Of a DNA stretch of 64,000 nucleotides, positions 54,451 through 61,665 are shown piece by piece. The DNA is from Roseivirga spongicola (lineage in GTDB: Bacteria > Bacteroidota > Bacteroidia > Cytophagales > Cyclobacteriaceae), in assembly GCF_001592965.1 (NCBI RefSeq), contig NZ_LRPC01000001.1, forward strand, positions 1,240,001-1,304,000, given 5' to 3'. Each line of letters starts with the position of its first letter. Within the stretch, counting starts at the first letter, position 1. Position numbers and translations under genes: made by a program. Below the pieces are notes generated by a model. The model searched no databases and was not told the DNA's origin. It worked only from the letters and a program-made list of their open reading frames with translations.

Positions 54451-54992
54451 AATGCGGGTTTCTCTTTATAAGAGGCAAAGGTAGGTAAAACCTGATCCTT
54501 TTCAGAAACTATTGGATTCTCTATTCCCCAATCAATATTTAGAGCAGGATCGTTCCAGAGAATTCCACCTTCAGATTCTTTGTTGTAATAGTTTGAGCAT
54601 TTGTAGAAAAACACGGAGTCTTCTAAGGCTACAAAGCCATGGGCAAAACCGGCAGGCACTAAGAACATATTATGCCTTTCGGCCTCTAGTAACACAGTGT
54701 GGTGTTTGCCAAAGGTAGGAGAATCTTTGCGAATGTCTAATGCTATATCTAAGACCTTGCCTTTAACTACTCTTACTAGCTTAGCCTGAGCGTGTGGTGT
54801 CTGCTGATAATGCAGTCCTCTTAAGGTTCCCTTTACAGAGAATGACTCATTGTCTTGAACGAAATCTTCTTGAATACCGAGTTCCTGATAAAGCTCTCTT
54901 CGGTAAGATTCAAAAAAATATCCTCTTTGGTCTCCAAAAACTTTTGGCTCCAATTCATATAAGCCATCAAATCCTGTCTCTATTACCTTCAT
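54447..54992 (-). CDS. rfbC: dTDP-4-dehydrorhamnose 3,5-epimerase
   Basis: At 181 residues this RmlC-type cupin has the catalytic His H61 in TLRGLHYQQ, the basic LVRVVKGKVLDIALDIR strand, and PAGFAHGFVAL followed by the conserved Tyr near 130. It epimerises dTDP-4-keto-6-deoxyglucose at C3 and C5 on the way to dTDP-rhamnose. rfbA, rfbB and rfbD are not in the window. It overlaps the CpsB-type gene by four bases, so capsule regulation and rhamnose supply are coupled. Confidence 0.95.
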   Translation of the reverse strand: MKVIETGFDGLYELEPKVFGDQRGYFFESYRRELYQELGIQEDFVQDNESFSVKGTLRGLHYQQTPHAQAKLVRVVKGKVLDIALDIRKDSPTFGKHHTVLLEAERHNMFLVPAGFAHGFVALEDSVFFYKCSNYYNKESEGGILWNDPALNIDWGIENPIVSEKDQVLPTFASYKEKPAF

Positions 54993-55141
54993 AGCCTTGT
55001 AGTTTCAAATATGTTCATTCTCGATTGAATAGCAGCAAAGCTATTTCCAATTTTTTAAACATCAGTAAATCTTCGATAAATGACCTAATTATAAGACCTG
55101 TTTTACAAATGATGCGATAAATGGTAACTTGCTAGCTATTT

Positions 55142-56338
55142 ATGGGAGGATTCGAAACAACACCGAAAGAAGATGACAGAGCCGTACTAGTGGCTCTGGT
55201 TAACCGTGAGCAACCAGAAGACACGGTGGTTGAGTATTTGGATGAATTGGCTTTCTTGGCTGAAACCATGGGGTTGAATGTGGTAAAGTCTTTCACTCAA
55301 AAGATGGACAAGCCAGATGTTCGTTCTTTTGTAGGAAAAGGAAAGCTTGAGGAGATTCAAACCTATATTAAGGCAGAAGAAATTGAGGTAATCATTTTTG
55401 ATGATGACCTTTCTCCTTCTCAACTTAGAAATCTTGAAAAGGAACTGAAGGTTAAGATTTACGACCGAAGTTTATTGATACTAGATATTTTCTTGAAGCG
55501 TGCTCAAACAGCTCAGGCTAAAACTCAGGTAGAATTGGCCAGATCAGCTTATCTGCTTCCGAGGCTTACACGCATGTGGACGCACCTTGAACGTCAGCGT
55601 GGAGGTACTGGAACTCGTGGTGGAGCTGGTGAAAAAGAAATTGAAACAGATAGAAGAGCCATTAGGAATCAGATCACTGTTTTAAAAGGTAAGCTAGAGA
55701 AGATTGAAAAGCAAAATGCGGTTCAGCGTAAGTCTAGAGGTACAATAGTTAGGGTGGCTTTAGTTGGATATACTAACGTTGGGAAGTCTACTTTGATGCG
55801 ATTACTTACAAAGGCCGATGTTTTAGCAGAAGACAAGCTGTTTGCAACGGTAGATTCTACTGTCAGAAAAGTGGTGCTAGACCAAATACCGTTCTTGCTC
55901 TCAGATACTGTTGGCTTTATTAGAAAGCTACCTACTCACCTAATTGAGTCGTTTAAGTCTACGCTGGCAGAAGTTTTGGAGTCTGATATTCTTTTACATG
56001 TTGTTGATGTTTCGCATCCTAACTTTGAAGATCAGATGGCCACGGTTAATCAGACTTTGATTGATATTGGTGCTACCGATAAGCCAACGATCTTAGTTTT
56101 CAATAAGATAGATCAATTGAAGATTGTAGATGAGGAAGTGCGCGAAGAAATGAACAATCCGCCACCTACTTTAGATGAACTGAAAAATACTTACATCGGA
56201 AAGGGGGAGGACTCTTCAGTATTTATCTCAGCTACTAACAAAACCAATATGGAGGAGTTTAAAGAAGTGTTGATGGAAAAGGTGAAAAAGCGTCACTTTA
56301 CTATCTTTCCAAACTATTTAAATGATTCCCATTATTAG
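55142..56338 (+). CDS. hflX: GTPase HflX
   Basis: At 398 residues it has the N-terminal HflX domain with FVGKGKLEEI, the linker block HLERQRGGTGTRGGAGEKEIE (part of the family signature), and a G domain: G1 GYTNVGKS at 209-216, G3 DTVGFIRKLP, G4 NKID. It is a ribosome-associated GTPase that splits stalled or stressed ribosomes. It stands alone; the 149 bases before it hold no clear -7 box, and tRNA-Arg follows 84 bases downstream. Confidence 0.96.
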   Translation: MGGFETTPKEDDRAVLVALVNREQPEDTVVEYLDELAFLAETMGLNVVKSFTQKMDKPDVRSFVGKGKLEEIQTYIKAEEIEVIIFDDDLSPSQLRNLEKELKVKIYDRSLLILDIFLKRAQTAQAKTQVELARSAYLLPRLTRMWTHLERQRGGTGTRGGAGEKEIETDRRAIRNQITVLKGKLEKIEKQNAVQRKSRGTIVRVALVGYTNVGKSTLMRLLTKADVLAEDKLFATVDSTVRKVVLDQIPFLLSDTVGFIRKLPTHLIESFKSTLAEVLESDILLHVVDVSHPNFEDQMATVNQTLIDIGATDKPTILVFNKIDQLKIVDEEVREEMNNPPPTLDELKNTYIGKGEDSSVFISATNKTNMEEFKEVLMEKVKKRHFTIFPNYLNDSHY

Positions 56339-56422
56339 TCTTGATTGCTAAAAACTGAATCGTTTTTTTGGTTTTAAACATCTCCCGAGGCATCGGTAGG
56401 ATAGTGTGTAGCAAACAAGCAT

Positions 56423-56494
56423 GGCCCCGTAGTTCAATGGATAGAATAGAAGTTTCCTAAACTTTAGATCTAGGTTCGATTCCTAGCGGGGCTA
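56423..56494 (+). tRNA. tRNA-Arg (anticodon CCT)
   Basis: A full cloverleaf folds over 72 bases: acceptor 56423-56429 with 56487-56493 (first pair G-U), T8, D arm GTTC/GAAT, anticodon stem GAAGT/ACTTT with loop TTCCTAA, and T arm CTAGG-TTCGATT-CCTAG. The anticodon CCT reads AGG. The terminal CCA is not encoded. Ends may shift by a base. Confidence 0.9.
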
Positions 56495-56626
56495 CTTTTC
56501 GTGTTTCAATCATTCCACTCCTAAACAGTGTTTTTGCTTTAGCCATTGTTTGGGGTTAAGATGAACGCTATCTGCTACGTTCGCCCGAACGTTTGCGATG
56601 ATTCTGTATGGAGGAAATTAAGGGCG

Positions 56627-56724
56627 TATTTAAGAAAGTCGGAAGAATTTTAATTAGTGCCAGGGCTTATTTAAGTTTTTGCCGAAAATCTTAAATAAGG
56701 ATGTTTTTATTTAAGTTTACTTAA
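56627..56724 (+). promoter_or_regulatory. TATTTAAG repeat cluster and palindrome at the fic promoter
   Basis: Within 98 bases there are four copies of TATTTAAG: direct at 56627-56634, 56668-56675 and 56708-56715, and inverted (CTTAAATA) at 56690-56697. Two of them form a perfect 10-base inverted repeat, CTTATTTAAG/CTTAAATAAG, with 14 bases between. In addition TTAAGT-TT-ACTTAA at 56711-56724 is a palindrome touching the fic ATG. This looks like a multi-site operator; the HTH at the end of the Fic protein is a candidate ligand. Confidence 0.55.
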
Positions 56725-57848
56725 TGAAGGAATTCAAAGCTGGTACATATGTAAATCAAGGCTATTATAAGAGCTTCCAACCCAATCCGATTAATAGAGA
56801 ATGGCAGATTGAAGACATGGAGCTTGTTAGTCTTTTAAGTAAAGCTGATCGGCAATTAGGGCGCTTAGATATGTATTCTGAGTATGTCCCCAATATAGAC
56901 TTGTTTATAAGCATGCATGTACTAAAAGAGGCCACTCAGAGTAGCAAAATTGAAGGTACACAGACTAATATTGAAGAAGCTCTTTTAGAAAAAGAGGATG
57001 TTCCGCTGGATAAACGTGATGATTGGGAGGAAGTCCAAAACTATTCAGAAGCAATGAATTGGGCTATAGCCGAATTGGATAATTTGCCATTTTCGTCTAG
57101 GTTAATAAGAAATACTCATAAAATTCTTTTACAAGGGGTAAGGGGTGAACAAAAGCTTCCTGGGGAGTTTAGGACCAGCCAAAATTGGATTGGAGGAGCT
57201 AGTATTAATGATGCTACTTTCATTCCCCCTACTCACCAGACGGTTCCAGAGTTCATGGGAGATATAGAGAGTTTTCTCCATAATGAAGAAGTTTACTTTC
57301 CAGAATTAATGAAGATAGGCTTAGTTCACTATCAGTTTGAAACCATTCACCCATTTCTCGATGGTAATGGAAGGGTGGGGAGGCTAATGATACCACTATA
57401 CTTGGTAAGTAGAGGAATACTAAAAAGGCCAATTCTATATTTATCTGACTTTTTTGAGAAAAACAGGAAGTTGTACTATGATAACCTTACAGTAGTGAGG
57501 GATACCAATGATATAACTCAATGGATGAAATTCTTCTTGGTTGGAGTAATTGAGACAGCCAAGAATGGAATAGATACTTTTGATCAGGTATTAAAACTAC
57601 AGAAAACTGCAGAGGCAAAAGTTCAGTCACTCGGAAGTAGGGCGGCTAACGGCCAAAAGGTACTGAATTATCTGTATAAGAAGCCATATCTCAATGCTGA
57701 GATTGTCAAAGAGATAACAGGTATCTCAATGCCATCCTGTTATAAGCTTATAAGTGATTTGGAAGAGCTAGAAATACTTAATGAATTCACAGGGGGGCAA
57801 CGAGGTAGAGCGTATCTCTTCAAAGACTACCTTAATTTGTTTCGTTAA
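56724..57848 (+). CDS. Fic-family AMP-transferase with inhibitory motif and C-terminal winged helix
   Basis: The 374-residue protein has a Fic N-terminal domain with inhibitory motif SSKIEG at 73-78 (S/T-x3-E-G/N), so it is a class II Fic autoinhibited from its N-terminus. The active-site motif HPFLDGNGRVGR is complete at 209-220. The flap region lies near 165-173. The C-terminal 60 residues (from KVLNYLYKKPYLNAEIVKEI) form a winged-helix DNA-binding domain. Fic enzymes usually transfer AMP to a protein Ser, Thr or Tyr; the target is unknown. The promoter has repeated TATTTAAG elements and no partner gene follows, so autoregulation is likely. Confidence 0.9.
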   Translation: MKEFKAGTYVNQGYYKSFQPNPINREWQIEDMELVSLLSKADRQLGRLDMYSEYVPNIDLFISMHVLKEATQSSKIEGTQTNIEEALLEKEDVPLDKRDDWEEVQNYSEAMNWAIAELDNLPFSSRLIRNTHKILLQGVRGEQKLPGEFRTSQNWIGGASINDATFIPPTHQTVPEFMGDIESFLHNEEVYFPELMKIGLVHYQFETIHPFLDGNGRVGRLMIPLYLVSRGILKRPILYLSDFFEKNRKLYYDNLTVVRDTNDITQWMKFFLVGVIETAKNGIDTFDQVLKLQKTAEAKVQSLGSRAANGQKVLNYLYKKPYLNAEIVKEITGISMPSCYKLISDLEELEILNEFTGGQRGRAYLFKDYLNLFR

Positions 57849-57880
57849 GTTTGTCACTTTGTTTTACAGTAATTCAATAA

Positions 57881-58060
57881 GTTATTAAAAATAACTAGCG
57901 AGACTACTTTTCAACTGAGAATACCCACAATCGGGTATTGAGTATTTATCTGATTAACAAGATCTTGTAGCAATTAACCTCATACAGTTAGGCTCAGTAG
58001 AGCTTTATGAGTTAGCGTGTAAGTGTATAACCCCGAAATCCTCTTTCGGGGTTTATTTTT
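57881..58060 (+). ncRNA. candidate structured RNA downstream of fic
   Basis: The 271 bases between fic and the next gene have no ORF but several hairpins: GTTATT-AAA-AATAAC (57881-57895), AATACCC-ACAATC-GGGTATT (57921-57940), and a long bulged stem of CTCATA/TATGAG (57979-57984 with 58006-58011) enclosing AGGCTC-AGTA-GAGCTT (57990-58005). A strong terminator follows at 58029-58053. It could be a small RNA or the fic 3' untranslated region. The 5' end is unknown; the best promoter match near 57854 has one mismatch and no -33 element. Confidence 0.45.
58029..58060 (+). terminator. intrinsic terminator
   Basis: AACCCCGAAA (58029-58038) pairs with TTTCGGGGTT (58044-58053), loop of five, followed by a T-rich tail. 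It ends the fic transcript or the candidate RNA. Confidence 0.88.
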
Positions 58061-58082
58061 AATTTATTCATTCGGCTTTTCT

Positions 58083-58090
58083 TACTTTTG
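58083..58090 (+). promoter_or_regulatory. candidate -7 box of small gene at 58120
   Basis: TACTTTTG is an exact TAnnTTTG match 29 bases before the ATG. No TTTG is found at the -33 distance, only a T run. Confidence 0.42.
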
Positions 58091-58119
58091 AGCCCTTAGC
58101 TTTTACTCTAAATCAATTT

Positions 58120-58380
58120 ATGTTCGATAGCAAAGAATATCCTAAATCACTTAGTGAAGACTTGTTCGAAACTTGGTTAGAAGCCGGGAGAGAGAGCAAA
58201 ATGAGCTATGAATACATGCTAGTGGTTTGGGACGACCTTGAGGCCGACTATCACCCTGAGTATGTAGAGAATCGAAGTCAGATTGCCAAATACCCCCTTT
58301 GGGGCGAAGCAGGAGGCCATAGCTCAACTATTGCAGTATATGACCTCTTTTCAGAAGCTAGAATTTACATTACCAACTGA
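58120..58380 (+). CDS. small protein of unknown function
   Basis: The 86-residue protein is acidic and aromatic-rich (YEYMLVVWDDLEADYHPEY) with no signal peptide, membrane segment or known motif. It has a matching promoter box and ends seven bases from a convergent small gene. I do not recognise a family. Codon use and length fit a real gene, and the ATG follows a plausible leader. Confidence 0.62.
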   Translation: MFDSKEYPKSLSEDLFETWLEAGRESKMSYEYMLVVWDDLEADYHPEYVENRSQIAKYPLWGEAGGHSSTIAVYDLFSEARIYITN

Positions 58381-58387
58381 CTGCCAG

Positions 58388-58618
58388 TTATTTGTTGTCT
58401 TCTCTTTCTTTCTTCTTTTTAGAAGAGTAAATGAGATAGCCAATAAAAGTAATTAAGAAAACACCTATAAGAATGCCCCAAATAAGGTTTGGGTTACTAG
58501 AAAGGAAGTCGGTTTCATCTGGGTCATCAGGCTTAATGAGTGAGCCCTGGGGCAAAAAGCTTAACGCAATGTTATTGGATGTTATTAAGCTAAAAAGGTA
58601 TATAGTTATGTATTTCAT
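58388..58618 (-). CDS. small single-pass membrane protein of unknown function
   Basis: The 76-residue protein has a hydrophobic N-terminus (possible signal peptide, 1-20), an acidic linker (PDDPDETDF) and one membrane segment near 46-66 followed by a Lys-rich tail (SSKKKKERE). This predicts an outside N-terminus and cytoplasmic tail. No family is recognised. Its stop lies seven bases from the convergent stop of the gene at 58120. Confidence 0.55.
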   Translation of the reverse strand: MKYITIYLFSLITSNNIALSFLPQGSLIKPDDPDETDFLSSNPNLIWGILIGVFLITFIGYLIYSSKKKKEREDNK

Positions 58619-58682
58619 CTTATAATCGTCTTTGTTGTATACGAAATCAACTCTTTAGACACTTAAAAGTTTGCTTCATTCC

Positions 58683-59561
58683 ATGACAAAACTTATCGCT
58701 CGCTCAGATTTTCATCATATTATAGATCACCCTGGTTCAGGTACGGTACTAGGAATAAAAGAAGATAAGGTTTTACTGGTTTATCTAGAAAGACCCGGTT
58801 TCCCATTCAAAACTTATGAAGTGCCAGGAGGTGTGTGTGACCTTGGAGAAACTCATGAACAGGCCGCAAGAAGAGAGTTTTGGGAAGAGACTGGCTATGA
58901 ATTAGGTTATACATTTCACTTTCAAAGTATAAAACCTTCTGTGGGTTACTCCAATGAGATGATCTCAGTATTTTATGCGGAAGTATTAGAGCAAACTAGT
59001 GTTCCTGAACATGAAATAGAATGGCTGAGCAAGCCACAAGTAAAGGAGTTCATTAAAGAAGGGAAGATTATAGATTCACAAAGCTTAGCAGTCCTAAGCC
59101 ATTGGCTTTCGTCAGACTTAAACTTTCAATTGCCTTCTGTGATGTTTGTTTGCACGGGTAATTATTACCGAAGCCGATTCTGTGAGATTTACTTCAACCT
59201 GCTCACAGAAGGCAAGTTGCCTCTTGCAGATTCCAAAGGCCTTCTAGCTTATATGAAGAGCAATGAAGGGATGGTTTCCCCACATACTTTGCATTACTTA
59301 GAAAGCGAAGGTTTGCCTTTGGGTAAAATGAAATTTCCTGAGCAAATAGAACAGAGGCACTTAGAGACAGGCGTGAGAGTGATTGCTATGGATGAGGAGG
59401 AGCATAGGCCAATGATGGAGAAAGACTATCCTGAATTTGCCAATAGTATTGAATACTGGCAAGTTCATGATATTGACTTTACTGAGCCTGTAGATGCGCT
59501 ACCCGCATTAAAAAACCAAGTAGAATTGTTGGTTAAAGAGTTACTCGGCTCGAAGAACTAA
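58683..59561 (+). CDS. NUDIX hydrolase fused to low-molecular-weight tyrosine phosphatase-like domain
   Basis: ATG 58683 gives 292 residues. Residues 1-145 are a NUDIX domain with a perfect box from G50 to Y72 (Gx5Ex7REFWEETGY). Residues 150-290 are a low-molecular-weight phosphatase fold: FVCTGNYYRS holds the CX5R loop (C157, R163), VIAMDEEEHRPMM is the next strand, and VHDID near 261-265 offers the late Asp. Both active sites look intact. NUDIX enzymes cleave nucleoside diphosphates linked to X and the second domain removes phosphate from protein or small molecules, so the pair might act on a nucleotide-linked substrate in sequence. Its 3' end overlaps the convergent FKBP gene by 21 bases. 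Confidence 0.85.
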   Translation: MTKLIARSDFHHIIDHPGSGTVLGIKEDKVLLVYLERPGFPFKTYEVPGGVCDLGETHEQAARREFWEETGYELGYTFHFQSIKPSVGYSNEMISVFYAEVLEQTSVPEHEIEWLSKPQVKEFIKEGKIIDSQSLAVLSHWLSSDLNFQLPSVMFVCTGNYYRSRFCEIYFNLLTEGKLPLADSKGLLAYMKSNEGMVSPHTLHYLESEGLPLGKMKFPEQIEQRHLETGVRVIAMDEEEHRPMMEKDYPEFANSIEYWQVHDIDFTEPVDALPALKNQVELLVKELLGSKN

Positions 59562-60185
59562 GACGTGAAAATATATGGTTGAGTAGCCCGGTACTCCCGT
59601 AGCACCGTCTTTACCATAAGCCAAGTCATAAGGAACTTTTATGTACCCGTTATCTTTGAGCTCAAAGTAACTAAGCCCGCGAATAAAGCCTTCAATGAGA
59701 GATCTGGCCATCATATCTACAGGTAATGGTACTTTCTTCCTGAACGTATTATCTATCTCTTTGCCATTTTCTAGGTAGGTAGCATAGTGAATTACTAATC
59801 TTTGGTGATCTGTCTTTTGCTGAAGATCGTTTTTGCCTCTTAACTTGTGAAAGCTAATACCATCTTTGGCAATCCATCGCATATTTTGGAACTGCTCTCT
59901 TCTCAAAATTTCTAATGCTTCTTCTGGTCTTTCGTCTTTCGTTAGTTCACCAGATTCATCCCACTCTCTGAGTCGTAAAAGTGCTCCCAAGTCATTGTAT
60001 TTTTCTTCTTTGCACTTTTCTCCCTTCTCATGCCAATAGGTGTGGGTACCAATATTCACATTGTCTTTGGTTCTTCCCTGATACTTTTTTTGTCCGTTTT
60101 CATAGCGTTCTACCACTTTTTGGCCAAAAGAAAGGGTTGGAATAAGGCAAATAATCAATATTGAGAGCGTCAAGAATCGTTGCAT
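59541..60185 (-). CDS. MORN_2-like repeats fused to FKBP-type peptidyl-prolyl isomerase
   Basis: ATG 60185 gives 214 residues with a signal peptide cut after SFGQ. Residues 22-90 contain two or three G-x-x-x-Y-x-x-G repeats (VERYENGQKKYQG, NIGTHTYWHEKG, EKYNDLGALLR) of the MORN_2/YwqK type. Residues 120-214 have FKBP elements: IEGFIRGLSYFELKDNGYIK, VPYDLAYGKDGATGVPGYST and a final FHVLVLR strand. It is probably a periplasmic proline isomerase. The isomerase residues are partly changed, so activity is not certain. Confidence 0.78.
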   Translation of the reverse strand: MQRFLTLSILIICLIPTLSFGQKVVERYENGQKKYQGRTKDNVNIGTHTYWHEKGEKCKEEKYNDLGALLRLREWDESGELTKDERPEEALEILRREQFQNMRWIAKDGISFHKLRGKNDLQQKTDHQRLVIHYATYLENGKEIDNTFRKKVPLPVDMMARSLIEGFIRGLSYFELKDNGYIKVPYDLAYGKDGATGVPGYSTIYFHVLVLRAE

Positions 60186-60209
60186 TTCCAAATCTAAAAT
60201 TTATTTCTC

Positions 60210-60217
60210 TACCTTTG
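60210..60217 (+). promoter_or_regulatory. candidate -7 box of the cobalamin uptake operon
   Basis: TACCTTTG matches TAnnTTTG exactly and lies just before the riboswitch aptamer, so transcription would start near 60224. The -33 element is not clear. Confidence 0.45.
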
Positions 60218-60224
60218 CCCTACC

Positions 60225-60440
60225 GCAAGGGTTTCCCGACAACGCTGTCGGGGATTAAAAGGGAATCGGGTGAAAGTCCTGAACAGTCCCAGCTGCTGTA
60301 ATCCCATTTTTATGTCGACTGAATTTTGCCACTGCCTTATTTCCGATAATTCGGAATTGGTCGGGAAGGCTCAGATCGACAGGGAAAGTCAGAAGACCTG
60401 CCATTGCAATCGTTCACTAAACCGCTTTCTGAGGAAAAGC
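60225..60440 (+). promoter_or_regulatory. cobalamin riboswitch with RBS-sequestering hairpin
   Basis: The aptamer shows the core GGGAATCGGGTGAAAGTCC and AACAGTCCCAGCTGCTGTAA (about 60260-60301), and the B12 box AGTCAGAAGACCTGCC at 60387-60402. Downstream, GCTTT (60424-60428) can pair with AAAGC (60436-60440) around a GAGG sequence. This suggests that vitamin B12 blocks ribosome access to the ATG at 60448. No T-tailed terminator is seen, so control is probably translational. Confidence 0.9.
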
Positions 60441-60447
60441 CACTAGT

Positions 60448-61647
60448 ATGAAAAAGCAGAATGTAAAAATCAGCTGCCGTAAAGCCGGAATTGCTTTGCT
60501 GTGGTCTTTAGCCCTGACTATTTTAGTCGGCTGTTCGTCATCAAATTCAGCATCGGAAGATACTTCTACTTTCGATCCAAATCGGAATTACTTTCCAGAT
60601 CGTGTTTCTATAGATCATGCCATTGGTTTTGATGTGGTATACCATAATCATTGGAAGGAGCTTCAGCTGTTAAGGCACTATAATGATTTTGTAGACACTG
60701 TTAGCTTTGCGCTAGTTCAAAGGGGTACGCCAAACCCAGATGGTTTTGAAGCTACACGAACTATTCAAATTCCGGTTGAAAAGGTAGGCTCACTTTCTAC
60801 AACACATTTGGGTATGTTTCAAATGTTAGATGCTTTAGATCATTTGAAAGGAGTGGAAACGGCAAGTTACATTTCTAGTGATGAGGTTCGAGCCCTAGTG
60901 AACCAGCAAAAAATTACAGAGTTGGCCCCTGCTGGCACATTGAATACGGAATTAGTTTTAGCTTCAGAAATAGAAGTGTTAATGGGGGTTGGTTATCCCA
61001 ACTCTCAAAATGATAGTTATCAAGAATTAGAAAATGCGGGTATTCCAGTATTGCTGAACGCTGACTGGCAAGAGCTCGATTTACTTGGAAGAGCCGAATG
61101 GGTGAAAATGATAGCCCTATTGCTGAATAGGGAGAAGGAGGTAAATGAGGCCTTTGCCGAAATTGAGCAAGAGTATAATGAAGTGCTACAATTGGTTGAG
61201 CAAAAGGAAACCGAAGGGCCAATGACTATTACTGGTATGGTTCAGGGTGACGCTTGGTTTGTTTCTGGCGGTAAAAGCTTTGGCTACCATGTACTTAAAA
61301 CAGCTAAAGTTCAATATCCATGGAGTGACGATACTTCTACAGGTAGCTTGAAATTGGATTTTGAAACTGTTTATGAATATGGTCTAAAATCTGACTATTG
61401 GATGGTGCCAGGTAGTGCAAAAACCCTTGAAGAGATTCTTCAGAGAGATAGTAGATTTAAAGACTTTAAGTCTTATCAAGACAAGAACATCTACAACATT
61501 TATGGCCGCTATACAGAAGGCGGAGGTAATGATTACTATGAGTCGGGCATTGTAAACCCGCATATCATTCTCAAAGATGTAGTTCGCATATTTCATCCCG
61601 AACTATTGCCAGATCATGAGTTGGTGTATTACGCCAGGTTGAAGTAA
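60448..61647 (+). CDS. btuF: cobalamin/iron-type ABC transporter substrate-binding lipoprotein (BtuF-like)
   Basis: The 399-residue lipoprotein has a lipobox in LTILVGCSS and then the two-lobed BtuF/FhuD fold: a strand around TRTIQIPVEKVGSLSTTHL, a GVGYPNSQN region and a linking helix near 230-250. The riboswitch directly upstream points to vitamin B12 or a related corrinoid as cargo, since iron transporters of the same family lack it. It is the first gene of the operon binding protein-permease-ATPase-receptor. Confidence 0.87.
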   Translation: MKKQNVKISCRKAGIALLWSLALTILVGCSSSNSASEDTSTFDPNRNYFPDRVSIDHAIGFDVVYHNHWKELQLLRHYNDFVDTVSFALVQRGTPNPDGFEATRTIQIPVEKVGSLSTTHLGMFQMLDALDHLKGVETASYISSDEVRALVNQQKITELAPAGTLNTELVLASEIEVLMGVGYPNSQNDSYQELENAGIPVLLNADWQELDLLGRAEWVKMIALLLNREKEVNEAFAEIEQEYNEVLQLVEQKETEGPMTITGMVQGDAWFVSGGKSFGYHVLKTAKVQYPWSDDTSTGSLKLDFETVYEYGLKSDYWMVPGSAKTLEEILQRDSRFKDFKSYQDKNIYNIYGRYTEGGGNDYYESGIVNPHIILKDVVRIFHPELLPDHELVYYARLK

Positions 61648-61665
61648 ACCCCTTAAACTTTTTTC

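Noticed and set aside
56423-56494. tRNA gene as an active attachment site of an island
   Set aside because: No integrase gene and no second copy of the tRNA 3' end was seen in the 7.5 kb downstream.
56561-56653. Annotating the 30-codon ORF as a recombinase fragment
   Set aside because: Only the first residues (MNAICYVR) recall the family, the rest does not match and no catalytic Ser is present; kept as a finding, not a gene.
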